From an uncultured Prevotella sp. (GTDB lineage Bacteria; Bacteroidota; Bacteroidia; Bacteroidales; Bacteroidaceae), in contig CAAGKM010000004.1 of NCBI GenBank assembly GCA_900770395.1, positions 143,532 through 207,531 of the forward strand: 64,000 nucleotides of DNA, written 5' to 3'. A program made the translations under genes and the position numbers. Under the pieces are notes generated by a model. That model was not told where the DNA came from. It searched no databases and saw only the letters and a list, made by a program, of their open reading frames with translations. Of the stretch, positions 43,208-51,112 are shown one piece after another (positions within the stretch are counted from its first letter, which is position 1; each line of letters starts with the position of its first letter).

Positions 43208-45097
43208 CTATTTGCGGTATTTGTTTTCACGCTGACGGCGCAGCTCCTCAGCCTCCTTCTGCATGGCGGCAAGGCGTGCGGCAAGTCCGCTCTGCTTCTG
43301 CGGGTTGTTCTTGTTCTCCTTGTATTTTGCCTCAAGGATTGCAAGCAGCTTTGCGTCGTTGGTGGTCTTGCGCAGCAGCCACATGATTGTGGCGCTGAAG
43401 AAGAGCGATATGAAGTAGTAGAAGTTGAGTCCTGCCGAGTAGTCGTTGAACATGAAGAAGAACATCACCGGCATGAGGTACATCATCCACTGCATCATCT
43501 TCATCTGCTCTGCCTGCTGGCCCACCATCTGGTCGCGCTGCTGGCGCATGGTCATCATTGAGTAGAGCACGTTTGACACGCAGAACAGGATACAAGTGAG
43601 CGACAGGTGGTCACCGATGAGCCAGATGTTGGTGCCCCATTCTATTATAGGGTCGTAGGTAGAGAGGTCGCTTATCCACAGGAACGACTCGCCGCGCAGC
43701 TGTATGGCGTTCGGCACGAAGTTGAACATAGCCACCCAGATAGGCATCTGGATGAGCATTGGCAGACAGCCGCCGAGCGGGCTCACGCCATACTGGCTGT
43801 AGAGCTGCATCATTGCCTGCTGTTTCTGCATGGCGTCCTCGGGCTTGTCATACTGCTTGGTTGCCTCCTCAAGTTTTGGCTTGAGCACACGCATCTTGGC
43901 GCTGCTCATATAGCTCTTCTTCACCAACGGATAGGTGATTGCCTTGAGCAGAAGGGTGATGAGAATAAGAACAATACCCATGTTCAGACCAAAGCCTGTG
44001 AGCCAGTCGAACACATACAGGGTGAACCAGCGGTTGATGAGGCGCACTATAGGCCAGCCCAAGTACACGAGCTTCTGCAGCTCAAGGTCCTTGCCGCTCA
44101 CGCTCTCGTCGTTCATACGCTGGAGCAGACGGTAGTCGTTGGGACCTATGTACATCTCAAACTCCGAGGGCTGCTTGCCCGTGGGGTCGAAGGCGGTCTT
44201 CATCTTTGCCTCGAAATGCTTCAGATAACCGTTCGACTCGGTCTTCTCGTAGGGCACGCTGGTCATCTTAGAGTTTGCGGCGATAGGCGCCTTGGGAATG
44301 AACACTGCGCTGAAGAACTGAGTCTTGAATGTCACCCAGTCGAGCGGCTCCTCAATCACCTCGTCAATTTCCTTCGAGGTCTCGCTCAGGTAGTCAGTGC
44401 CGCCGTCCTGCTCTTTATAGGTCAGTGTGGCGTAGCGGTTCTCAAACATGAATCCCTTCTCCTGCTGACGGCACTCCTCGGTCCACACCACATCCATCTC
44501 GTTGTAGTTTGGCGCAAACACTCCGCTCAGTCCGTTAGCCTGCATCGACATTCTCAGCATGTAGTCCTTGCCGAGAGTGTATTTCATCACGATGTTTCCG
44601 CCGTTCTGAGCCTGTGCGGTGAGGGTGACTGTTGAGTCGCTCACGTTGCTCTTGGTGAAGTAGAGGTCGTTCACGATGATGTTGTCGCTCTTGCCTGCGA
44701 GCATGAACCTCATCTCTTGGTCCTTGCCTTCGAATAGTGTCACGTCCTGCTTTCCGTCGCGGCTGCTGTAGCCTAAAATCTTAGCCTTTTTCAGCGCGGC
44801 TCCCTTTGTTGATACGGTGAGCTCCAGCTTGCTGTTTTTCAGCACCACATTCTCTTCCTTGCCCGAGAGCGACGGGTAGAACAGGCTTGTGGAGTCAGTC
44901 ACAGCCGCAGCTTTTGCCTGCTGTGCAGCGGCGGCTGCCGCCTTCTGCGCACGTTCCTGATTCTGTTTCTGCACGTTGGCAATCGAGTCTTGTTTCTGCA
45001 TTGCCACAAGCTCTGCCTCCGACGGTTGGTTGTACCATCCGAAGCCGATAAACACCAATGCAATGAGCACAAAACCTGTCAAACTGTTTTTGTCCAT
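43208..45097 (-). CDS. yidC: Membrane protein insertase YidC
   Basis: 629 aa. N-terminal TM (about 5-22), a large periplasmic beta-sandwich domain, then the conserved insertase core of five helices from about residue 350 (GLNMGIVLILITLLLKAITYPLVKKSYMS, QYGVSPLGGCLPMLIQMPIWVAMF). C-terminal tail is basic and Lys/Arg rich, as expected for ribosome contact. Essential inner membrane insertase. Promoter -7 box at 45169-45176. Confidence 0.96.
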   Translation of the reverse strand: MDKNSLTGFVLIALVFIGFGWYNQPSEAELVAMQKQDSIANVQKQNQERAQKAAAAAAQQAKAAAVTDSTSLFYPSLSGKEENVVLKNSKLELTVSTKGAALKKAKILGYSSRDGKQDVTLFEGKDQEMRFMLAGKSDNIIVNDLYFTKSNVSDSTVTLTAQAQNGGNIVMKYTLGKDYMLRMSMQANGLSGVFAPNYNEMDVVWTEECRQQEKGFMFENRYATLTYKEQDGGTDYLSETSKEIDEVIEEPLDWVTFKTQFFSAVFIPKAPIAANSKMTSVPYEKTESNGYLKHFEAKMKTAFDPTGKQPSEFEMYIGPNDYRLLQRMNDESVSGKDLELQKLVYLGWPIVRLINRWFTLYVFDWLTGFGLNMGIVLILITLLLKAITYPLVKKSYMSSAKMRVLKPKLEEATKQYDKPEDAMQKQQAMMQLYSQYGVSPLGGCLPMLIQMPIWVAMFNFVPNAIQLRGESFLWISDLSTYDPIIEWGTNIWLIGDHLSLTCILFCVSNVLYSMMTMRQQRDQMVGQQAEQMKMMQWMMYLMPVMFFFMFNDYSAGLNFYYFISLFFSATIMWLLRKTTNDAKLLAILEAKYKENKNNPQKQSGLAARLAAMQKEAEELRRQRENKYRK

Positions 45098-45168
45098 TTC
45101 GTATTTCTTTCTTTATTTTATTTTAAAATTGTTTATTATCCCTAATTTTATAAATGCAAAATACTATG

Positions 45169-45176
45169 CAAAGGTA
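45169..45176 (-). promoter_or_regulatory. Promoter -7 box of yidC operon
   Basis: TACCTTTG on the minus strand. Confidence 0.55.
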
Positions 45177-45449
45177 CGGAAAACTTTCCATTTAACAAAG
45201 GATTACACATTTTTTAATATATTTTTTATGCAGTAGTGCACAGACGAGCGAGAGCTGCTTATCCAAAATTACGAGACAGCATTCGACGAGGTCAATAAGC
45301 GGGCACAACATTATAAATGTAAAAACAATTCTGAAAAATTCTTGTATAAATTTTTGTGCATTCTGGAAAAGAAAAATGAATATTGATGCAATTTTTACCC
45401 AAAGCTGAAGTGAAATTTTTGAAGAAAACAAGTAGTTTCGTCGTAATAG

Positions 45450-45550
45450 TTAACTGTTGCTGAAGTAACAGTTAAGTGTTCAAAAAGCAACACTTAAGTG
45501 TTACAAAAACAATAGTTAAGTGTTTCGGAGGCAACAGTTAAGTGTTACAA
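45450..45550. repeat. Five-unit 22-bp intergenic array
   Basis: TTAACTGTT at 45450 and TTAAGTGTT at 45472, 45494, 45516 and 45538 are spaced exactly 22 bp; units read CAACAGTTAAGTGTT plus seven variable bases. The rest of 45098-45848 has no supported gene. Confidence 0.85.
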
Positions 45551-45820
45551 CCCAGTTTATACGGCAAGAATAACGCAGAAAATCATAAAGTAAAGATAAC
45601 CAACCAATTACAAAACGCGAAATTTGGGCGTATTTTCGTCCGAAGAGGCACTTGGTGAATTCCACGCGATTCTCAGGAGACTTCTTGTAAATTTTATTCA
45701 TCTTAAGAGCATCTCTCTACACCAACGCACTGTATTATAGTGATCTTTGATGTGATGTTGTATATGGTGTCGTATAACGTTTTTTCACAACAATGTTTTG
45801 GTGGTTTTGCGGAAATGTTG

Positions 45821-45828
45821 TATATTTG
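45821..45828 (+). promoter_or_regulatory. Promoter -7 box of DMP19-like gene
   Basis: TATATTTG, only about 20 bp before the ATG at 45849, so the leader would be very short. Confidence 0.6.
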
Positions 45829-45848
45829 CAAAATATTTGCACTACAAC

Positions 45849-46355
45849 ATGATAAAGGTAACAGTAAAAGACAACGATTTGCGTGCTGCTGCGGCACAGG
45901 GCATGGACGAGTTTGTGGGCGTGTTTGTGACTGCCATCAACAATGCCATCGGCGGACAGCTGACGGCTGAGAACATGGCGCAGCTCAACACCGAGCAGAT
46001 AACACTGCTGGCATATATCACCCTGCGCGACGAGATGATGAACGGCGGCATGGTGCAGCTCATCCACAACGGCTATGGACCTTTCTTCTTCCAGAATCCC
46101 TTTGCAAGGGTGGTGAAGATGTGGGGACTGCGCGACCTCTCGAAATTGATATACGATGCAAGCAGGCTCTACAATCAGCATCACGAGGCGATAGAGAGCG
46201 AATGCAGCGATGAGGAGTTTATGGCGCTGTTTGAGAAGTTCCCGTGCTTCGACGACATTGATGACTCGTTCGTGGAGCATGAGGAGCAGTTCACGGCGCA
46301 AATAGCCGAATATATTGACAACAACATCGAGAAGTTTGCCGAGATAGAGCAGTAG
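45849..46355 (+). CDS. DMP19/DUF4375-like protein
   Basis: 168 aa. DEMMNGGMVQLIHNGYG is the NGG-x-x-Q-x-x-x-N motif of DUF4375/DMP19 (DNA mimic protein 19-like) proteins; the acidic C-terminal half (ECSDEEFMALFEKFPCFDDIDDSF) also fits. The longer frame from 45798 runs through the promoter box and is rejected. DMP19 of Neisseria mimics DNA; whether this one does is not shown. Precedes smpB by 25 bp. Confidence 0.75.
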   Translation: MIKVTVKDNDLRAAAAQGMDEFVGVFVTAINNAIGGQLTAENMAQLNTEQITLLAYITLRDEMMNGGMVQLIHNGYGPFFFQNPFARVVKMWGLRDLSKLIYDASRLYNQHHEAIESECSDEEFMALFEKFPCFDDIDDSFVEHEEQFTAQIAEYIDNNIEKFAEIEQ

Positions 46356-46380
46356 GCAGACGGTAAAATGATTCAGGATT

Positions 46381-46857
46381 ATGAACAAGGAACAGGAACT
46401 GATAAGGAAAAAGAGCCCGGTGAACATACGCAACAAGAAGGCGTCGTTTGAATATTTCTTCATCGACATCCTCACTGCGGGCATTGTGCTCACGGGCACC
46501 GAGATAAAATCAATACGCAACGGCAAGGCGAGCCTTGTGGACACTTTCTGTTATATAAACAACGGTGAGATATGGGTGAAGGGAATGAACGTCAGCCCGT
46601 ATTTCTACGGCTCGTACAACAATCACGAGATGAAGCGCGACCGCAAACTGCTGCTCAACCGCAAGGAGATACAGAAGCTGCAGAGCGCCACCAAGCAGAC
46701 GGGATATACCATAGTGCCGCTGCTGGTGTTCATAGACAACCACGGCAGGGCAAAAATGGACATAGCCCTGTGCAAGGGTAAGAAGGAGTATGACAAGCGG
46801 CAGACCCTGAAGGAGAAAGAGGACCGCCGCGAAATGGACAGGGCGATGAAGCGATAA
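46381..46857 (+). CDS. smpB: SsrA-binding protein SmpB
   Basis: 158 aa. NIRNKKASFEYFFIDILTAGIVLTGTEIKSIRNGKASLVDTF is the SmpB core and RDRKLLLNRKEI is the tmRNA-binding loop; the C-terminus is basic (KEDRREMDRAMKR). It works with tmRNA in ribosome rescue. No ssrA gene is seen in the window. Confidence 0.96.
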   Translation: MNKEQELIRKKSPVNIRNKKASFEYFFIDILTAGIVLTGTEIKSIRNGKASLVDTFCYINNGEIWVKGMNVSPYFYGSYNNHEMKRDRKLLLNRKEIQKLQSATKQTGYTIVPLLVFIDNHGRAKMDIALCKGKKEYDKRQTLKEKEDRREMDRAMKR

Positions 46858-46886
46858 TTTTTTTGAATCACGAATTATTAAATACA

Positions 46887-47516
46887 ATGATAAAAACTGT
46901 GATATTCGACCTTGGCGGTGTTATTATGACACTTGGCCCGGAGGTGGCTGTGGGCAGATTTCAGGCATTGGGGCTTGAGGACGCTGCCACCCACATGGAT
47001 GCATACACTCAGAAAGGAATCTTCGGAGCACTCGAAGAGGGGAAAATCAGTGCTGAGACTTTTCGCACCGAGCTGGGAACGATGTGCGGCAGAGAGCTCT
47101 CATGGCAGGAGTGCCAGTATGCCTGGTTGGGATATGTTAAGGAAGTGCCTCGCCGCAACCTTGACACTCTTCTGCAACTGAAGGAAAAGGGCTACCGTGT
47201 GGTTCTTCTCTCAAACACTAATCCATATATGATGTACTGGGTGGAGAGTGAGGACTTCAGTGGCGACGGTCATCCACTCAACTACTATTTGCATAAGCTA
47301 TACAAGAGTTATGAGCTGGGATGCATGAAGCCCAATCCGCTGTTTTTTGAAAAAGTGCTTGCAGCAGAACAACTGAATCCCTGTGAGGCGCTCTTCCTTG
47401 ACGATGGTCCGCGCAACGTGGAGATGGCACAGGCTCTCGGAATACGCTCTATCCTCACTGTAAACGGTGAGGACTGGCGCAGCCTGCTGTGGAATGAGCT
47501 GAAAAAATCTATTTAA
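46887..47516 (+). CDS. HAD family phosphatase (YihX-like)
   Basis: 209 aa from ATG 46887 (a TTG 24 bp upstream is less likely). Motif I VIFDLGGVIMTL, motif II LLSNTNP, motif III/IV LGCMKPNPLFF...LFLDDGPRNVEMA. Cap domain is the alpha-helical C1 type. Sugar-phosphate phosphatase is likely. Follows smpB by 29 bp. Confidence 0.9.
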   Translation: MIKTVIFDLGGVIMTLGPEVAVGRFQALGLEDAATHMDAYTQKGIFGALEEGKISAETFRTELGTMCGRELSWQECQYAWLGYVKEVPRRNLDTLLQLKEKGYRVVLLSNTNPYMMYWVESEDFSGDGHPLNYYLHKLYKSYELGCMKPNPLFFEKVLAAEQLNPCEALFLDDGPRNVEMAQALGIRSILTVNGEDWRSLLWNELKKSI

Positions 47517-47633
47517 CCTCGTGGGCTTACGAAACATAATCTGTTTTTTATATTATTTGTCTGCAAATGTACATAAATTTTTTTATTTTTTGTGAAAAAT
47601 AGCAAAAAAAATGGTGGTTTGACGTAAAAAATA

Positions 47634-47641
47634 TACTTTTG
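47634..47641 (+). promoter_or_regulatory. Promoter -7 box of leader/kinase transcript
   Basis: TACTTTTG; start site expected about 47648, 15 nt before the leader ORF. Confidence 0.6.
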
Positions 47642-47662
47642 CAATTAAAAAATTGAAATATA

Positions 47663-47719
47663 ATGAAAAGTAACATGAAAATACAGCAATATTCATATAA
47701 GAACTCCCCCCCCGGATAG
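47663..47719 (+). CDS. Probable 18-aa leader peptide ending Pro-Pro-Gly
   Basis: ATG AAA AGT AAC ATG ... then codons for YKNSPPG and TAG. It starts 15 nt after the predicted transcription start and ends inside a C8 tract that also forms the left arm of the following terminator-like hairpin. A Pro-Pro-Gly end followed by a stop is a ribosome-slowing context. No homologue is recalled with certainty. Confidence 0.5.
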   Translation: MKSNMKIQQYSYKNSPPG

Positions 47720-47737
47720 TTTTTGGAGGGATTTTTT
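47704..47737 (+). terminator. Terminator-like hairpin (possible attenuator)
   Basis: TCCC-C-CC pairs with GG-A-GGGA across the leader stop codon, followed by ATTTTTTG. It lies between the promoter and the kinase gene, so read-through would be needed for kinase expression. The stem has one mismatch. Confidence 0.5.
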
Positions 47738-47827
47738 GTAATTGTAACAATGTGTGCTTGAGTGCGGTATTTTACCGTACTTAATGTACTTTTTTTGTTT
47801 TTCATGCGTAGTAAAAAATAAAGGCTT

Positions 47828-50557
47828 ATGAACTGTAAAATGCAATATGTTTTGAAAGTTGCGGCAACTGTCATCTTGATGTTTGTTCCGTTCCTGGACA
47901 CATACGCAGGACAGAAGCGCGATTGTATTTTGATTGTCACTTCATCATCAACCCACAAGCTCGACTATGGCAGGTACGTGGACGAAGTGAGGAAGATTGA
48001 ATCGAAGGCAGGCACAGACATGGAGATCAAGGTGCTCTGCATGGACGAGAGAGAAATGAACACCGTTGCCGACATGAACCACATGCAGAAGGCGATGGTG
48101 GCAAAGACCGGAGGCCGACGCCCCAGAATGGTGATAATTATAGGCTTTTACAGCTTTATCATGTGCAACCGAGCCCACAGTCTGTGGGCAGACATACCTA
48201 TGCTTCTCATAGGTGAGCGCGACAGGACGGGCACCGACGAGACCGTACTCGCCAAACGACCTATTACTGCTGACAGGCAGGTGCTGCTCACCGACCTCAA
48301 AACACACATTAACCTAACCTTCCTGCAGACCAACTGCTTTCCGCAAAAGACAGTGGAGCAGGTGCTGACCGTGCTTCCCAAGACTGAAAACATATTGTTC
48401 ATATGCGATGAATGCTACTCGTGCGTGCAAAATAATTATGAGTTGCAGGATGTGGTGGAACACAGTTTTAGCGGAATAAGATACTCGTGTCTGAGATCGG
48501 ACAAAGTAAGCACAGACAGTCTGCTTGCCACACTGTCGTCACCAGGTAGAAAAGGTACAACGGTCGCAATCTATTCTTCGTGGCGCAAATGGGGATATGG
48601 CGCGTATAATGTGAGCATGTCGGATAATTTCTACAAGAACATCTGCTCGCTGAGCGTTCCTGTGTTTGCACTGCGCAACGTAAGCATAGACCAGTGGAAG
48701 GACTGCGTGGGAGGCTATATCTTCAACGAGGATGAGTTTTGGATGGCATTCGATGAATACTACAGACAGATAATGGCAGGCAAGCCGGCGCGCGACATTC
48801 CCTTCCGCTATCAGGAAAAGGGCATTCCCGTGTTCAACTACAACGCCCTTGCCAACTTTGGCATCGATCCCGCGCTGTGTCCGAGTAACAGCGTGATATA
48901 CAACTTGCCACCCAACAAATACGCGCCACTGCAGTGGATATATGAAAACTGGATGTATCTGGCGCTGCCTGTTGCCTTGCTGATTATCATCGGACTGGTG
49001 ATGAGGGTGCGGTCGCTCAAGCACATTAACAGGCTGCAGGTCTCAGAACAGTCTATGAAAAAGCGTATAGCCAATATCATTGACACGATGCCGCAGCTGT
49101 ATATTTATGAAGAGGCAGTATTTAATGACAAGGGTGTGGTGGTGGATACCATAATACGCGACGTAAACAAGAAATTTGAAAAACTCCTATATAAAAAGGA
49201 AGAGTGTATAGGCAAGCGGCGCAGCGAGCTGTTTGAGAACACATTGTCTTTGTTCATGCGCATTGCAAACACTGTGAAGAATACGGAAAAAAACATAATG
49301 TTCCAGTATCATAATGCTGAAAAAGACCTATATTACGACATTCTTGCCGTGCCGCACGAAAAAGGGCATTTCATAGAGTTTTTCTGTATGGAAAGTACCA
49401 AGGTGCAGAGAATGCAGAAGATGCTGATAAGCATGAGCCAGAAGATGGAGATAGCCATGCAGGCGGCAAGCGTGTCACCGTGGCGGTGGGAACTCGACAA
49501 GCACATTGTGTACTGCCAAAAGTTTCAAAGAGATGCCGTGGGAAACGTACACAACAAAGACCTGCAGCTCTCCGAGGATCTGGTGCTGGGGCAGATTGTG
49601 CCTGATGACCGCAGTCGTGTGTACAGTAAGATGGACGAGCTGATTTCCGGAAGAAAGAAGAAGGTGACTGTGGAATACCGCACAGACCGTATCGTGCATG
49701 GAATGAAAAAGACGGAATGGATAGAGATATGTGCCATGGTGGGGACATACGATGATGCCGGCATACCCGTGGCTTTGGTCGGGTCGCGCCAGGTCGTTAC
49801 ACACCGCAAGGAACTTGAGGAGGAACTTAAAAAAGCAAAGTTGCATGCTGAAGAGGCAAACAAGCTGAAGTCGGCATTCCTCGCCAACATGAGCCACGAG
49901 ATACGCACGCCGCTCAATGCAATAGTTGGATTCAGCGGACTGCTCATCGGTACCGACGACAAGGACGAAAAGGCAGAGTTTGCAAGCATTATCAACAGCA
50001 ACAGCGACTTGCTGCTGCGACTGATAGGCGATATTCTTGACCTGTCAAAAATAGAGGCAGGATCTATAGAACTCAACTATTCCGACTTTGACCTCAACGC
50101 CATAATCTCAGACTTGTACAACATGCTGGAGATGAGAATCAAGACAGAGGACAAACCGCTCACATTGTCATACACACTTGGCAGCAAGACTTGTATTATT
50201 AATTCCGAGCCCAACAGGCTGTCGCAGGTCATAATAAATCTGGTGACGAACGCCATCAAGTTTACCGATGAGGGGGGGATATCCTTCGGCTATGAAATAA
50301 AGGGAGATATGCTGCTGTTTAAGGTAAAAGACACAGGCATAGGTATTGCAGAAGACAGGCTGGACGATGTGTTCCAAAGGTTTGTAAAACTAAACACGTT
50401 TAAACAGGGTACAGGACTCGGGCTGTCAATATGCAAGAGCATCGTAGAGGGGCTTGGCGGTGATATAGGAGTGGAGTCCACACTTGGCAAAGGCTCGACA
50501 TTCTGGTTTACTGTGCCCTACAAGCCTGTTTGCGCAGAAGCGGTAAACTCGCGTTGA
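47828..50557 (+). CDS. Membrane sensor histidine kinase
   Basis: 909 aa. Signal segment (about 7-27), a periplasmic domain of about 340 aa resembling an ABC substrate-binding-like sensor, one TM at about 376-395, a region with PAS-like folds (about 415-670), then a HisKA domain with phospho-acceptor His690 (SHEIRTPLNAIVGFS) and HATPase with N box NRLSQVIINLVTNAIKFT and G box DTGIGIAEDRLDDVF, GTGLGLSICKSIVE. No receiver domain is present, so a separate response regulator is needed; none is adjacent. Confidence 0.93.
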   Translation: MNCKMQYVLKVAATVILMFVPFLDTYAGQKRDCILIVTSSSTHKLDYGRYVDEVRKIESKAGTDMEIKVLCMDEREMNTVADMNHMQKAMVAKTGGRRPRMVIIIGFYSFIMCNRAHSLWADIPMLLIGERDRTGTDETVLAKRPITADRQVLLTDLKTHINLTFLQTNCFPQKTVEQVLTVLPKTENILFICDECYSCVQNNYELQDVVEHSFSGIRYSCLRSDKVSTDSLLATLSSPGRKGTTVAIYSSWRKWGYGAYNVSMSDNFYKNICSLSVPVFALRNVSIDQWKDCVGGYIFNEDEFWMAFDEYYRQIMAGKPARDIPFRYQEKGIPVFNYNALANFGIDPALCPSNSVIYNLPPNKYAPLQWIYENWMYLALPVALLIIIGLVMRVRSLKHINRLQVSEQSMKKRIANIIDTMPQLYIYEEAVFNDKGVVVDTIIRDVNKKFEKLLYKKEECIGKRRSELFENTLSLFMRIANTVKNTEKNIMFQYHNAEKDLYYDILAVPHEKGHFIEFFCMESTKVQRMQKMLISMSQKMEIAMQAASVSPWRWELDKHIVYCQKFQRDAVGNVHNKDLQLSEDLVLGQIVPDDRSRVYSKMDELISGRKKKVTVEYRTDRIVHGMKKTEWIEICAMVGTYDDAGIPVALVGSRQVVTHRKELEEELKKAKLHAEEANKLKSAFLANMSHEIRTPLNAIVGFSGLLIGTDDKDEKAEFASIINSNSDLLLRLIGDILDLSKIEAGSIELNYSDFDLNAIISDLYNMLEMRIKTEDKPLTLSYTLGSKTCIINSEPNRLSQVIINLVTNAIKFTDEGGISFGYEIKGDMLLFKVKDTGIGIAEDRLDDVFQRFVKLNTFKQGTGLGLSICKSIVEGLGGDIGVESTLGKGSTFWFTVPYKPVCAEAVNSR

Positions 50558-50640
50558 CACTCGTATTGTGAGCATAGCACAATGGAGCAGTGGGATATAT
50601 CTCCGTGGACAGAGGTGCTTTGTTTGCAGTTAGAAAAAAT

Positions 50641-50679
50641 AAAATAGCGGTTGTAGATTGATACAGCCGCTATTTTCAT
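50641..50679 (+). terminator. Intrinsic terminator after the kinase gene
   Basis: AAAATAGCGGTTGTA and TACAGCCGCTATTTT pair over 15 bp (one G-U) with a 6-base loop. Confidence 0.75.
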
Positions 50680-50751
50680 ACATTGTTTTAACGTTCTTGG
50701 CATCCCAAGACCGCTAACGGTACTATTCCCGTATGTTGTCGTTTTACCAAC

Positions 50752-50783
50752 AAAAAGCAAGCACCAGTGTTAGTGGTGCTTGC
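50752..50783 (-). terminator. Intrinsic terminator of tRNA-Met
   Basis: On the minus strand GCAAGCACCA pairs with TGGTGCTTGC and is followed by TTTTTG. Confidence 0.8.
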
Positions 50784-50795
50784 GTCTGTAATCTG

Positions 50796-50869
50796 TAGCG
50801 GGGGTGGGACCCGAACCCACGACCTCCGGATTATGAATCCGACGCTCTAACCAGCTGAGCTATCCCGCC
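50796..50869 (-). tRNA. tRNA-Met (anticodon CAT)
   Basis: Minus-strand cloverleaf: acceptor GGCGGGA with CCCCGCT (G1-U72 wobble and A7-C66 mismatch), D arm GCTC/GAGC, anticodon stem TCGGA/TCCGG with loop TTCATAA, T arm GTGGG-TTCGGGT-CCCAC. No encoded CCA. Anticodon CAT: elongator Met, or Ile if the C is lysidine-modified. -7 box TACCTTTG lies at 50911-50918. Confidence 0.9.
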
Positions 50870-50910
50870 ATTTTTAGTGTTGATTTTGAAGTGATTTTCA
50901 AAACCGAGTG

Positions 50911-50918
50911 CAAAGGTA
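50911..50918 (-). promoter_or_regulatory. Promoter -7 box of tRNA-Met
   Basis: TACCTTTG on the minus strand, 42 bp upstream of the tRNA 5' end. Confidence 0.55.
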
Positions 50919-51075
50919 CTGCTTTTTTTTTATTCCACCAAATGTTTTTGCTACTTTTTTCTGTTTCGTCTTTAAAAAGTTAGAAAAATAAACAAAATGG
51001 TGTGCCTGTGCTGTACACCGTTCTTTTTATAATAATAAATAATGTGAAATATGGGAATTTCTGAGTTTTTATTGT

Positions 51076-51083
51076 TAATTTTG
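51076..51083 (+). promoter_or_regulatory. Promoter -7 box of lptF/G-type gene
   Basis: TAATTTTG, about 30 bp upstream of the start at 51113. Confidence 0.6.
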
Positions 51084-51112
51084 CAGCGATTTTGCAAAAT
51101 CATGAAGTGAAG

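Noticed and set aside
43204..43344. N-terminal extension of the S9 peptidase
   Set aside because: It overlaps the yidC 3' end, is Arg-rich, and the true start at 43203 begins a clear signal peptide.
45098..45848. Possible CRISPR array at the 22-bp repeats
   Set aside because: Spacers of unique sequence and repeats of typical CRISPR length are absent; the unit is only 22 bp including the variable bases.
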